Of a stretch of DNA of 64,000 bases, positions 8,856 to 17,122 are shown one piece after another. The first letter of the stretch is position 1, and the number at the start of each line of letters is the position of its first letter. A model generated the notes under the pieces. The model ran no database searches. It saw only the letters and a program-made list of their open reading frames with translations, and was not told where the DNA came from. A program made the position numbers and the translations under genes. Origin of the DNA: Paenibacillus sp. UNC499MF (GTDB lineage Bacteria > Bacillota > Bacilli > Paenibacillales > NBRC-103111). The stretch is from contig NZ_FNVF01000011.1 of assembly GCF_900107975.1 (NCBI RefSeq), positions 95,828 to 159,827 on the forward strand. The letters are read 5' to 3'.

Positions 8856-9560
8856 TCAGTCGGTGAAATAGTGGGGAAACTGCTCCCGGAGCTGCGGGAT
8901 CTCATGGTCCAGATTGCCGAGATGCCGTTCCAGCAGTTGTACGGTGCCCGTTTCGTCGTTCTTTTTCAAGCTGTCGAACAGCTCCAGATGTTCTTCGACG
9001 AGTTTTTCCGTCAGCACAAGTTCTTTCATTGCCAGGTATCTGAGACGGTTCAGATGGCCCCGCATATGGTAAACCACTTCCAGCAGAGTCGCGTTGCCGG
9101 TCAGTTCGAGGATGCATTTGTGAAAAGCCTCATCGAGCTGGAGGAACTGAACCACATCCTGATGATCCGCCGCCTCGCTCTGCTCCCGGAGAATACGGCC
9201 GATCTGCCTCTCCGCGTGCACGAACTTCTCCGAACTGTCCCAGCCTCCAGCCGCGAGCTTGAAAGCGCTGCTCTCCAGGCTGAGCCGCACGAAGCTGCTT
9301 TCCTTTACTTTGGATTCCGAAATACGGGCGATCTTCTTATGTCTCTGGGGAAGCACCTCGATCAGGTGTTCCGTTACAAGAAGCTGGAACGCGTCCCGGA
9401 TCGGTGTCCGGCTGATCTTGAACGTATCCGCGATTTCGCTTTCGAAAATCGTTTGGCCGGGTTCCAGTTTTAACGTAATGATGGAATCCCGCAAGGCATC
9501 ATACGCTTGTTCGCCCAAAGACTTGCCGCTCGTTATGCGGGGGACTTGCCGGGTAGACAT
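8856..9560 (-). CDS. GntR-family (FCD) transcriptional regulator of the uxu operon
   Basis: Protein of 234 residues with an N-terminal winged helix (about residues 10-75, motif SRTPIRDAFQLLVTEHLIE) and an all-helical FCD ligand domain. Members of this subfamily often bind metal and sugar acids. ATG 9560 lies behind GGAGGTGAG. It is the first gene of the uxuA operon. A 22-bp palindrome sits between its own -35 and -10 boxes, which is strong evidence for autorepression. The inducer is probably a hexuronate or pathway intermediate (inference). Confidence 0.93.
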   Translation of the reverse strand: MSTRQVPRITSGKSLGEQAYDALRDSIITLKLEPGQTIFESEIADTFKISRTPIRDAFQLLVTEHLIEVLPQRHKKIARISESKVKESSFVRLSLESSAFKLAAGGWDSSEKFVHAERQIGRILREQSEAADHQDVVQFLQLDEAFHKCILELTGNATLLEVVYHMRGHLNRLRYLAMKELVLTEKLVEEHLELFDSLKKNDETGTVQLLERHLGNLDHEIPQLREQFPHYFTD

Positions 9561-9602
9561 CAAATGACTCACCTCCATGTAATTAGCTTTTGATTAAAAA
9601 TA

Positions 9603-9632
9603 AGTATACGTGTATACACGTATACGCGTCAA
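9603..9632 (-). promoter_or_regulatory. Promoter with embedded 22-bp palindromic operator (uxu operon)
   Basis: On the minus strand, -35 TTGACG (forward 9627-9632) and -10 TATACT (forward 9603-9608) are 18 bp apart. A perfect 22-bp palindrome, from GTATACGTGTA to its mirror image, occupies 9604-9625 and so fills the spacer. A repressor bound here would block RNA polymerase. The GntR protein just downstream is the natural candidate. Confidence 0.8.
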
Positions 9633-10003
9633 TGAAAATCAAGCCAGATGCTGGAAGATTACATGATAGCGGCATCTGTCAGATCAAGAAAGGCGGCCGC
9701 CGTGTTCCGATGATCGGTCCGCAGGCAGGAAACGGCTCGGCTGCCGACTGTGACTTCCCGGACACGAAGGATGAACAGGGCCGAGCCTTCGGGAGCGCGG
9801 ATAACCGGACATTTTCCGCACGGCATGCGCTGCTCAGGCCCGGCGTCCCGCAGCTCGTGCCCCCAGCCCGCGTCCCTGCAGCACAGCTGCGTAGTTTCCG
9901 CGTGCGTCCGGACCGCCCACACATAAAGCAGGCCCCGACTTATCGGGCCGCCATGTGCTGCCGGATAAATCGGGGCCTTGCCGGCTGGGCTGCGGGAACG
10001 GCT
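9633..10003. other. Intergenic stretch with one terminator-like hairpin
   Basis: No convincing gene. Short cysteine-containing open frames on the minus strand (9659-9924) lack a good ribosome site or a recognisable family. An inverted repeat, AGGCCCCGA-TTATC (9930-9944) with GGATAA-TCGGGGCCT (9963-9978), probably ends the esterase transcript, although its T-run is weak. Confidence 0.5.
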
Positions 10004-10969
10004 TTACGCCTGCTCCTCGCGGGCCCATTCGGCGAGGTATTTCCTGTGCTCCTGCTGCTGCCGCTCGCTGACTTCATGGCCGGAGAAAGGATGCACGTCG
10101 ATGTGCTTATCCCCTTCGATCCGGTTGTAAGCCGCGAAGATGGTTTCCGGCCAGCACACCATATCCTTGAGCCCGACGGTCATCCGGACAGGCACGCGGA
10201 TGCGGTGGGCCAGGTTCATCATATCGAAATGGGCGAGCGTTTCGAATACAGGCTCCAGCCGGTCGGGATTCCGCTTGATGAAATCGGCGGCTTCCTTCAG
10301 AGAACCGACCGAGTTCAGCACGCCGAAATCCATGTGGCACATATTCGGGATGTCCGCAACGATCAGCGACACTTTCTCGTGGAGCGCGCCCGTGATCAGC
10401 GAGAGGCCGCCGCCTTGGCTGCCACCCGTTACCGCGATTTTGGATGCCTGCACTTCGGGCCGTCCGGTGGCCCACTCGACCGCTTTGTACGCATCCAGCG
10501 TAACCGCCATGTAATAGCAGCGGTCCTTGTCGAGGATGTTCTGCGTCATCCAGCCGGTGCTGGTTCCCGCGTCGTAGTCGAGCCGGTTGCCGGTTTCGCC
10601 ACCCTGGCCCCTCACATCGACGGCAAAAACGGCAAAACCCTGAAGCAGCCAAGCCGCATATCGTTCCGGCAGGCCTTTGTCGGCCGTATACCCCGGGAAC
10701 ATAACGAGACAGGGGTAGCTTTTCTTTTGCAGAAAAGAGGGAACCAGAAACCATCCGTGAACAGGGGTTTCGTCAAAGCCTTCATAAGCAACGTGATACG
10801 TATCGACTCCGTTCATGAGCGAGTCTCTGCGTTCGACACGGGCGTTCAGGGGCTTGTTTTTGAAAAGGTCCAGCTTCTTGTCCCAGAATTGATCGGCTGC
10901 GGACGGGTCAAGCGTCAGCGCGGGCTTGTACTGATGAAGAGTATGAATTCTTTTCTCGACGGCATTCAT
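10004..10969 (-). CDS. Acetylxylan esterase / cephalosporin-C deacetylase family
   Basis: Alpha/beta-hydrolase of 321 residues that removes acetyl groups from xylo-oligosaccharides. The nucleophile Ser lies in GGSQGGG (about residue 181), the acid in GLKD and the base His in FSGHE near the C-terminus. The oxyanion-region motif DVRGQGG is also present. No signal peptide is seen, so it acts inside the cell on imported oligosaccharides, as with Bacillus Cah. The start follows GGAGG at good spacing. The gene stands alone but lies beside the glucuronate genes, which fits breakdown of acetylated glucuronoxylan. Confidence 0.93.
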   Translation of the reverse strand: MNAVEKRIHTLHQYKPALTLDPSAADQFWDKKLDLFKNKPLNARVERRDSLMNGVDTYHVAYEGFDETPVHGWFLVPSFLQKKSYPCLVMFPGYTADKGLPERYAAWLLQGFAVFAVDVRGQGGETGNRLDYDAGTSTGWMTQNILDKDRCYYMAVTLDAYKAVEWATGRPEVQASKIAVTGGSQGGGLSLITGALHEKVSLIVADIPNMCHMDFGVLNSVGSLKEAADFIKRNPDRLEPVFETLAHFDMMNLAHRIRVPVRMTVGLKDMVCWPETIFAAYNRIEGDKHIDVHPFSGHEVSERQQQEHRKYLAEWAREEQA

Positions 10970-11169
10970 TTCCTAATCCTCCAGCAACTATGAAGTTTTA
11001 TTCCATTTATTATAAACTTGCGAAGCGGAAAACACACGATGTTTTTGTACGCGGAAGGACAGGAAGAAACGGATCGGTTCGCAAAATAAGGTTGTAACCG
11101 GGGGCTGCCGTAACTAAAATGATAGAAAAGCATATACCTAATACCGCCCTATAAAGGAGAACGCCTGCC

Positions 11170-11631
11170 ATGACTACGGACCAGGTCCAGATCAGACCCG
11201 CTGCGGCCGAAGATACCCGCCAGCTTCACGATCTTATGATCCAATATATCGTCGACTTCTATAAAAGGCCGCGCCCGGACGAACGCGAACTGGTGAAGCT
11301 CATTGATCATCTGCGGGAGAACCCGTCCGCCGGCCTGCAGTTTGTAGCGGAAAAAGACGGCATGCTCGTCGGCTTCGCGACGCTGTACTTTTCATTCAGC
11401 ACGCTTCAAGTCAAAAGGGCGGCCGTGCTGAACGACCTGTTCGTCGATGCTTCGGCCCGCGGGCATAAAGTCGGAGAGCGGCTGTTCCGCTCGTGCCTCT
11501 CCCATATCCGGGAGCACGGCTTCGCCTACATGACGTGGGAGACGGCCAAGGACAATACGGCCGCCCAATCGCTGTATAACAAAATGGGCGGGCATGTCTC
11601 TACGGAATGGCTCGTATACGAGATGGAGTAA
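11170..11631 (+). CDS. GNAT-family N-acetyltransferase
   Basis: Single-domain acetyltransferase of 153 residues. The acetyl-CoA-binding signature is DASARGHKVGERLF (about residues 96-109), followed by a typical beta-bulge and TAKDNTAAQSLYNKMGG. The start ATG is preceded by AAGGAG at 11154-11159. The substrate is not evident and the gene appears monocistronic. Confidence 0.9.
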   Translation: MTTDQVQIRPAAAEDTRQLHDLMIQYIVDFYKRPRPDERELVKLIDHLRENPSAGLQFVAEKDGMLVGFATLYFSFSTLQVKRAAVLNDLFVDASARGHKVGERLFRSCLSHIREHGFAYMTWETAKDNTAAQSLYNKMGGHVSTEWLVYEME

Positions 11632-11639
11632 AACGGACG

Positions 11640-11667
11640 GCAGCCCGTCCGGGGGCGGACAGGCTGC
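11640..11667. terminator. Hairpin between convergent genes
   Basis: GCAGCCCGTCC (11640-11650) pairs with GGACAGGCTGC (11657-11667) with one mismatch. It lies between the GNAT gene and the convergent oxidoreductase gene. Confidence 0.5.
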
Positions 11668-11694
11668 TTCAGGGGTACGGTGCGGGCTCCCGGT

Positions 11695-12855
11695 TTACCG
11701 CTTCGGCGTACTTTCCGCGGGCGTATCGTACCGGACGGGCCGGAACGTTCCCGATGCGGCGGATTCACGGGCCTGGATGCACATCAAGGCGCTTAACAGG
11801 CCGTCGTCCATTGTAGCGACCGGCGCAGCCGCGCCCCGCATGAGTCCGGCGAAATTGGCCGCAAGGGCGGAATCGCCGCCGAAATGATTGTCGCCCGCTC
11901 CGATCTCGTAAGTTTCCACGCGGGGCGTGTGGTGCATGAACACTTTCACCTGGCTCGTGTAGAAATCGAACTCGACAGTGCCTTTGTACCCGAGGAAACG
12001 CGCTCCTCTGGAAGCGGCCGCCCGGCGGGCGAAGAAATTTTGCGAATACGACACGTGCATGCCCGATTCGTAGCGGATCAGCGCGCTTCCGGAATCCTCG
12101 TTGCCGGTATCCTCGGCGTATACGCAGTATTCCCATGTCTCCGGGATATCCTTGGAGGGGAACGCCGTGCTGTCCGGGCAAGTCCGCTTCTCATCGCATT
12201 CGGCACATTTCAGTCCTGCAGGCTTCGTGCCTTTGAAAATTTGCTTGGACGTCATGGCGGCCACGTCCGTCGGAGCGAGGCGGAGAACCGAATTGATATA
12301 GTCGAAGTCGTGTGTCGCCTTCTGGAGGAACAGCCCGCCCGTCTCGGCCTCGTCCCGGTACCAGTTCTGGTAATACACCGCTCCGTACGGCACGTTATTG
12401 ACGGCCTGCACGTGCTCGACGGTGCCGATTTTGCCGGAGTCGATGATTTCCCGGACCATATTGACGATAGACGTGACCCGCAGGGGGAACGACACTACGA
12501 CCGGCGAACGGGACGCCTCGTAGCCCTGTTTCAGCGTCAGCAGGTCGTCCATCGTCGTCGCGACGGGCTTTTCCAGATACAACGGAAGATTGCGGGAAAG
12601 CACCTTGAGCGCCATGGGCGTATGCAGGGAGCAGCGCGTTCCGATCAGAACGCCATCCAGCTGTTCGTTGTTCAGCATCTCGTCGGCGGATTCATAGAAG
12701 GAGACGTCCTCCCGGCCTTTTTCACGGAACTGTTCCCGCAGTTCTCCGAGACGGATATCCGTGACGGCCGTTATTTTGCAGTCGGGATCCTCCTTCATGA
12801 TCTCCGACGCAACGTGGCGGATGCGGTCGCCATAGCCGATTATACCCAGGTTCAT
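11695..12855 (-). CDS. Gfo/Idh/MocA-family oxidoreductase
   Basis: NAD(P)-dependent sugar-type dehydrogenase of 386 residues. An N-terminal Rossmann fold (MNLGIIGYGDRIRHVASE) is followed by the family signature LYLEKPVATT (about residues 86-95), where Lys is catalytic, and a C-terminal alpha/beta domain with CAEC and CPDS cysteines. ATG 12855 is preceded by AGAGGAG; a longer frame to 12882 is not supported. It is divergent from the AraC regulator at 12998, which may control it. The substrate is unknown; a cyclitol or hexose derivative is typical of the family. Confidence 0.9.
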   Translation of the reverse strand: MNLGIIGYGDRIRHVASEIMKEDPDCKITAVTDIRLGELREQFREKGREDVSFYESADEMLNNEQLDGVLIGTRCSLHTPMALKVLSRNLPLYLEKPVATTMDDLLTLKQGYEASRSPVVVSFPLRVTSIVNMVREIIDSGKIGTVEHVQAVNNVPYGAVYYQNWYRDEAETGGLFLQKATHDFDYINSVLRLAPTDVAAMTSKQIFKGTKPAGLKCAECDEKRTCPDSTAFPSKDIPETWEYCVYAEDTGNEDSGSALIRYESGMHVSYSQNFFARRAAASRGARFLGYKGTVEFDFYTSQVKVFMHHTPRVETYEIGAGDNHFGGDSALAANFAGLMRGAAAPVATMDDGLLSALMCIQARESAASGTFRPVRYDTPAESTPKR

Positions 12856-12997
12856 GGAAGCTCCTCTTTTCTGAAAGCGCATTTGGATAAAATTAACGTC
12901 CTCTACGTTCAGTATAAAAAGGGAAGCCTTCTTTTTCTTTGTCCGAAGGGCCGGATTTTTTGTCCCTTTTAGTTGAAAACGGTGAGGAGGTGACAGA

Positions 12998-14191
12998 GTG
13001 GGGGAAAAGGAATCACGGAAAAAAAACGGTGTCCGGGAAGTTCCGACTGTCGGGGAAAAGCAGGAAAACCGGAAAATTCGGGAAGACCGGGCGAAGCTGG
13101 AGGAGCGAGAGGTGCTAAAGGGAAACCAGGAAGCGCGAGAAGCACAAGAAGCACAAGAAGCACAAGAAGCACAAGAAGCACAAGAAGCTCGTACCTGGGA
13201 ACTTCAAGAAGCTAGGGGGACCGGAGAAACCCGGGAAGCTCGCGAAGGCTGGGAAACCCGAGAAACCCGAGAAACACGAGAAGCCCGGCTTAACCGGATG
13301 CAGAGGACGCATCTGGAGCAGGTAATCGGAATCGGCAGCCTTATTACGATGTACTATTTCGAGCATGGGAAGGACTACGTGTTCCGGGGGGAGCGGCATA
13401 ACTTCTGGGAACTTCTGTACGTGGATAAGGGAGAGATCGAGGTAGTGACCGATGACGCGGGACACGTTCTGAAGCAGGGCATGGCCATTTTCCACGAGCC
13501 GAACGAGTTTCACAGCTTCCGTGCCGCTCCTGGCAGGGCGCCCAATGTCATCGTGCTCACCTTTGACTGCGATTCCCCGGCTATGAACGCTTTCGCGGGC
13601 GGGGTGCTGAGGCTGGAGGACGAAGAAAGGGAGCTGCTGGCCCGGATAATCCAGGAAGGGGAGAACGCGTTCGAATTTCCGTTCGAGTATCCGCTGAAGC
13701 GAAGAGAGAAGGCTCCGCCGGGTTCCGAGCAGCTGCTGCGCTGCTATTTCGAAGCGTTCCTGATCCGGCTGCTGCGGCGGGCGCCGTTTGACCGGGAAGC
13801 TTCGCGGGCTCAGATGTCTTCTCCGGCACGACAGAAAAATCAGGAGGAGCTGGCGGCCAGAGTGATTGCCTACATGGAAGCGAATGTGGAATCACCCGTT
13901 ACGCTGGATGAAATTTCGCGTCATTTTCATATCGGCAAAACGGTGCTCAAAGAGACCTTTAAAGCGCAGACCGGTACAACCGTCATGAAATATTGGAGCC
14001 GGATCAAGATCGGCCAGGCCAAGCTCCTTATCCGGGAAGAAACGTGCAATTTTACGGAAATCGCCGGGAGGCTCGGATTCGGGAGCGTGCATCACTTTTC
14101 CAAAACGTTCAAGAAAGCGTCCGGCATGAGTCCGTCCGAGTATGCCCGTTCCGTGAAGGCGAGAATGGGACCGGCAGACGGCCGGGTGTAA
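12998..14191 (+). CDS. AraC-family regulator with repeat-rich N-terminal extension
   Basis: Transcription factor of 397 residues. Residues about 100-200 form a cupin-like sensing domain (HNFWELLYVDKGEIEV), and the last 105 residues hold two helix-turn-helix motifs (IGKTVLKETFKAQTG and SVHHFSKTFKKASGMSPSEY). The first 100 residues are an odd Glu/Arg/Gln-rich extension containing EAQ and TRE triplets. GTG 12998 has a textbook GAGGAGGTGAC at 12984-12992, so the extension is probably translated. An internal ATG at 13298 would give a family-sized protein. It is divergent from the Gfo/Idh/MocA gene, a common regulator-target layout. Confidence 0.88.
   Translation: MGEKESRKKNGVREVPTVGEKQENRKIREDRAKLEEREVLKGNQEAREAQEAQEAQEAQEAQEARTWELQEARGTGETREAREGWETRETRETREARLNRMQRTHLEQVIGIGSLITMYYFEHGKDYVFRGERHNFWELLYVDKGEIEVVTDDAGHVLKQGMAIFHEPNEFHSFRAAPGRAPNVIVLTFDCDSPAMNAFAGGVLRLEDEERELLARIIQEGENAFEFPFEYPLKRREKAPPGSEQLLRCYFEAFLIRLLRRAPFDREASRAQMSSPARQKNQEELAARVIAYMEANVESPVTLDEISRHFHIGKTVLKETFKAQTGTTVMKYWSRIKIGQAKLLIREETCNFTEIAGRLGFGSVHHFSKTFKKASGMSPSEYARSVKARMGPADGRV
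13139..13183 (+). repeat. Five tandem 9-bp repeats (GAAGCACAA)
   Basis: Five identical copies encode EAQ five times, in frame with the AraC gene (from codon 48). Related 9-base units CGAGAAACC/CGAGAAACA recur near 13257-13290. Such exact short repeats are prone to copy-number change by strand slippage. Confidence 0.95.
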
Positions 14192-14223
14192 TTAAGATCC
14201 AACAAGGCAAGGAGGCCGAAAAG

Positions 14224-14703
14224 ATGGGAACACAAGCCAAAACAAACGCGTGCCGGATGCTCGACAAACTTGCTGTCCCGTATACCCTTCACGAATACGA
14301 GTGGGATGAAGATCAGCTTGATGCCGGAACCGTGGCGGGTAAAGTCGGGATCGGAATCGGCAGCCTGTATAAAACCCTCGTTCTGCGCGGGGACAAAACC
14401 GGGGTTCTGCTGGCGTGCATACCGGGGGACAAAGAGCTTCACTTGAAGGCGCTCGCTTCGGCAAGCGGCAACAAGAAGGTGGATATGGTCCCGGTGAAGG
14501 AGCTGCAGGCGCTGACGGGGTACATACGGGGCGGGGTATCTCCGCTCGGCACAAAAAAGAACTACCCGCTGTATCTGGAACGCGCTGCGCTGGACACCGA
14601 GCCGGTCAGCATTTCGGCCGGACGGCGCGGGCTGCAGATTTTCCTCAGCGGGAGGGATCTTGCGGCGGCGGCGGACGCCATTCCGGCCGATATCACGCAC
14701 TAA
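14224..14703 (+). CDS. ybaK: YbaK/EbsC-type Cys-tRNA(Pro) deacylase
   Basis: Editing enzyme of 159 residues that hydrolyses mischarged Cys-tRNA(Pro) in trans. Family motifs KTLVLRGDK, the conserved K in ASGNKKVDMV, and GYIRGGVSPLGTKK (about residues 99-112) are present. ATG 14224 is preceded by AAGGAGG at 14209-14215. It begins 32 bp after the AraC gene, but a functional link is unlikely. It ends at a strong terminator. Confidence 0.92.
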   Translation: MGTQAKTNACRMLDKLAVPYTLHEYEWDEDQLDAGTVAGKVGIGIGSLYKTLVLRGDKTGVLLACIPGDKELHLKALASASGNKKVDMVPVKELQALTGYIRGGVSPLGTKKNYPLYLERAALDTEPVSISAGRRGLQIFLSGRDLAAAADAIPADITH

Positions 14704-14757
14704 GCGGCGCGAAAAGCCACCGCGTCGTAAGGCTCCGCCGGAGGCCCGCGCACACAC

Positions 14758-14791
14758 AAAAGCCCGCCAGCGTATATGCTGGCGGGCTTTT
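14758..14791. terminator. Bidirectional terminator
   Basis: AAAAGCCCGCCAGC and GCTGGCGGGCTTTT form a perfect stem around a 6-base loop. It is placed between convergent genes. Confidence 0.92.
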
Positions 14792-14860
14792 CCGGCCTCC
14801 ACGCAAGGTGCGGGCCGGGCGGTTTCCGCTGCCGGAAACGGACAGCCTGTGCCGCGGGGC

Positions 14861-15559
14861 TTACTTAACCGTTTTCGGCTCCGGGTAGTCGACTCCGAGC
14901 GTATCCACCGTGACTTTCTTCATCGCCGGCGGAGTTTTCGGACGGTCGTTGGCTTCCGTAGGCTGGTTGACGATCTCGTCGACCGCTTCCATGCCTTCGG
15001 TTACTTTACCGAAGGAAGCGTATTGAGCGTCGAGATGAGGAGCATCCGCGACCATGATGAAGAATTGGGAACCGGCCGAATCCGGGTCCTGGGAGCGGGC
15101 CATCGAGAGGACGCCGCGGGTATGCTTCAGCTCGTTCTTGAAGCCGTTGGAGGTGAACTCACCCTTGATATCGTAGCCCGGACCGCCGGCGCCGGTTCCT
15201 TCGGGATCGCCGCCCTGGACCATGAAACCGGGGATGACCCGGTGAAAAATTTTACCGTCGTAAAATCCTTTTTTGATAAGCGAGATGAAGTTGTTCACCG
15301 TATTCGGAGCCACTTGGGGATAAAGCTCCGCTTTGATGATTTTGCCGTTGTCCATTTCGATGGTCACGACGGGGTTTTTACCGTCCGTCTTCGGCGGTTC
15401 CGAACCGCCCGCGGAGCCGGCTGCCGTCGGGGACGGTGTCGGAGCCGGAGTTGCCGTACCGCTGCTGTCCGTCTTCGCTTTCCCGCATCCCGCGGCGATG
15501 ACCAGAAGAGCCATCACGAGAAGCAGAAGACCTGTAAAACCTTTGCGCTTGCCTGTCAT
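14861..15559 (-). CDS. Cyclophilin-type peptidyl-prolyl isomerase lipoprotein
   Basis: Membrane-anchored proline isomerase of 232 residues that probably helps fold exported proteins. An N-terminal signal ends in the lipobox VIAAGC (lipidated Cys about residue 25), followed by a Thr/Pro/Ser-rich linker. The cyclophilin domain shows FHRVIPGFMVQGGDPEGTG, SQFFIM and FGKVTEGMEAV, including the catalytic Arg in FHRV. Two starts are possible: ATG 15568 lies only a base or two from AAGGTGG, so ATG 15559 at about ten bases is preferred. It is divergent from the glutathione peroxidase gene. Confidence 0.92.
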   Translation of the reverse strand: MTGKRKGFTGLLLLVMALLVIAAGCGKAKTDSSGTATPAPTPSPTAAGSAGGSEPPKTDGKNPVVTIEMDNGKIIKAELYPQVAPNTVNNFISLIKKGFYDGKIFHRVIPGFMVQGGDPEGTGAGGPGYDIKGEFTSNGFKNELKHTRGVLSMARSQDPDSAGSQFFIMVADAPHLDAQYASFGKVTEGMEAVDEIVNQPTEANDRPKTPPAMKKVTVDTLGVDYPEPKTVK

Positions 15560-15649
15560 GTCATTCATACCACCTTATCTGCATGTTTTCGTTTCTATCA
15601 TACCGCGTTTGGGTGCCGGATGGAAATTTTGGGAACCGCGTAAACAGGA

Positions 15650-15673
15650 GTACCCAAGTTTTGACTTGGGTAC
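15650..15673. promoter_or_regulatory. 10-bp inverted repeat in a divergent promoter region
   Basis: GTACCCAAGT (15650-15659) and ACTTGGGTAC (15664-15673) are perfect mirror arms around TTTG. The element lies between the divergent cyclophilin and glutathione peroxidase genes and no T-run follows on either side. It is therefore better read as an operator or RNA structure than as a terminator. Confidence 0.5.
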
Positions 15674-15811
15674 CGGACTGTGCTACATTTAATTCGTACA
15701 TACATTGTGGACAATTTAATTTTTGCAAATCAAAATAAAAGCGGGTACCTGTACCGCGCCGGGCAGCCGCCCCGGGAGTGCAGGACCGCAAGAACACGGA
15801 GGAAGTAGACG

Positions 15812-16357
15812 ATGAGCGTATACCCTTATTCGGCCAGAAGCATTCGAGGAACGGAAACGAAGCTTGAAGAGTACAAAGGCAAGGTGCTGGTGATCGTCAA
15901 TACCGCAAGCCAATGCGGGTTTACGTCGCAGTACGCCGATCTGCAGAAGCTGTATGAAAAATACCGCGATCAGGGACTGGTCGTTCTCGGATTTCCGTGC
16001 AACCAGTTCGGCGGGCAGGAGCCGGGCACGAACGAGGAAGTAGACACCTTCTGCCAGCTCAACTACGGCGTTACGTTCCCACTGTTCGAGAAGATCGACG
16101 TGCGCGGTGAAGAGAAGCACCCGCTTTTCGCTTACTTGACCGAACAAGCTCCTTTCGAAGGCTTTGACCTGAATCATCCGAGCGGTAAAATGCTTAACGC
16201 GTTTCTGTCGGAAAAGCAGCCGCATCTGCTGGAGGGCGACGATGTGAAGTGGAATTTCACCAAGTTCCTCATCGATCGCGAGGGGAATGTGGTGAAGCGC
16301 TTCGAGCCGGGCGTCGATCCTCTGGATATGCAGCCTGCCGTCGAAGCGGTCCTGTAA
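15812..16357 (+). CDS. Glutathione peroxidase-family thiol peroxidase
   Basis: Cytosolic peroxidase of 181 residues that reduces peroxides, in bacteria of this kind usually with thioredoxin or bacillithiol rather than glutathione. The peroxidatic Cys is in NTASQCGFTSQY (about residue 36), with Gln in NQFGGQEPGTNEE and Trp in KWNFTKFLIDREG completing the active site. Cys, not selenocysteine, is encoded. The start follows GGAGGA. It corresponds to Bacillus BsaA-type proteins. Confidence 0.95.
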   Translation: MSVYPYSARSIRGTETKLEEYKGKVLVIVNTASQCGFTSQYADLQKLYEKYRDQGLVVLGFPCNQFGGQEPGTNEEVDTFCQLNYGVTFPLFEKIDVRGEEKHPLFAYLTEQAPFEGFDLNHPSGKMLNAFLSEKQPHLLEGDDVKWNFTKFLIDREGNVVKRFEPGVDPLDMQPAVEAVL

Positions 16358-16431
16358 CAAACGCGGACGCGGGCTTAGGATCGAGCCTGGGAGCACCTTG
16401 ACTGCCGGAGGGATCTTATCCGGCCCAAAAG

Positions 16432-16460
16432 AAAAGGAACCTACGTCGTAGGTTCCTTTT
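16432..16460. terminator. Bidirectional terminator
   Basis: AAAAGGAACCTA (16432-16443) and TAGGTTCCTTTT (16449-16460) are perfect arms around CGTCG. The element overlaps the last codons of the convergent exonuclease gene. Confidence 0.9.
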
Positions 16461-17109
16461 GTGCGAACAGGGCCAGCTTTTCGAACGGGTTGTTCGTGAA
16501 GCTGTCGCCGGTTTTGTACACGACCTCCGTCGTATACAGGGGAAGATCCCCCGCCTGATTCCGCTCCAGCACGAGCCGGTCGTGCAGATGGATGAACAGC
16601 TTGGCGGTATTCATCGCATCGTCCAGGGCCCGGTGATGGGAGCCGTCGAACGGGATATTCCAGTATTCGAGGGCGGTTTTGAGGCCCATCTGCTGCTGCT
16701 TCTCCTGCTGGACGAGTCCGGCCATGAGCTTTTGCAGGTTGTTGTGGTTGCAGATCCAATCGGTTTTGACGCCGTGCATCCGGCAGTCGCTGCCAAGCTG
16801 GATCAGGTCGTCGGGACCCCACGCGCACAGATAGTATTCTCCGTCTCCGATCCACTCCAGCAGACGTTCCAGTACGAGCGGCCAGGACTCCGCCGATTGC
16901 AGATCGCTTTGCTTAATTCCCGTCAGGGCCTGGGTAGAAGCGGAAACAACCGGGGACCGGTCTGGTTTTACAAAAGACTGGAACGTGCCGGTTACGGCAG
17001 GTTTGCCGTCCGTGAATTCAACGGCCGCCGCTCCGATTTCGATAATTTCCGAAACGTGGATCTTTTTGCGGGTAACGGTCATCTCCAGATCATACACAAT
17101 TACTTTCAA
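16441..17109 (-). CDS. DEDDh-type 3'-5' exonuclease
   Basis: Protein of 222 residues with the RNase T/DnaQ exonuclease fold. The first motif is YDLEMT (residues 6-11, Asp and Glu as metal ligands), the middle region has an Asp near WGPDD, and the last motif is HHRALDDAMNTA (catalytic His and Asp). Bacillus KapD, an inhibitor of the sporulation kinase pathway, belongs to this group, but that role cannot be assumed here. The start is TTG 17109 behind AGGAGGTGAG. It lies 13 bp after the MBL gene and is probably co-transcribed. Confidence 0.87.
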   Translation of the reverse strand: MKVIVYDLEMTVTRKKIHVSEIIEIGAAAVEFTDGKPAVTGTFQSFVKPDRSPVVSASTQALTGIKQSDLQSAESWPLVLERLLEWIGDGEYYLCAWGPDDLIQLGSDCRMHGVKTDWICNHNNLQKLMAGLVQQEKQQQMGLKTALEYWNIPFDGSHHRALDDAMNTAKLFIHLHDRLVLERNQAGDLPLYTTEVVYKTGDSFTNNPFEKLALFAQKEPTT

Positions 17110-17122
17110 AGAAACTCACCTC

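Noticed and set aside
9659-9924. Cys-containing minus-strand frames of 81-87 codons
   Set aside because: The CGKCP-like pattern attracted attention as a zinc site, but no ribosome site, no family and an overlapping competing frame make it unsupported.
9590-10993. Plus-strand open frame of 467 codons
   Set aside because: Covers the acetylxylan esterase on the opposite strand. Its product looks like frame-shadow composition with no family features.
13139-13290. Possible CRISPR-like short repeats
   Set aside because: Units are 9 bp with no spacers and are in frame within a coding sequence. The same holds for the repeats at 56941.
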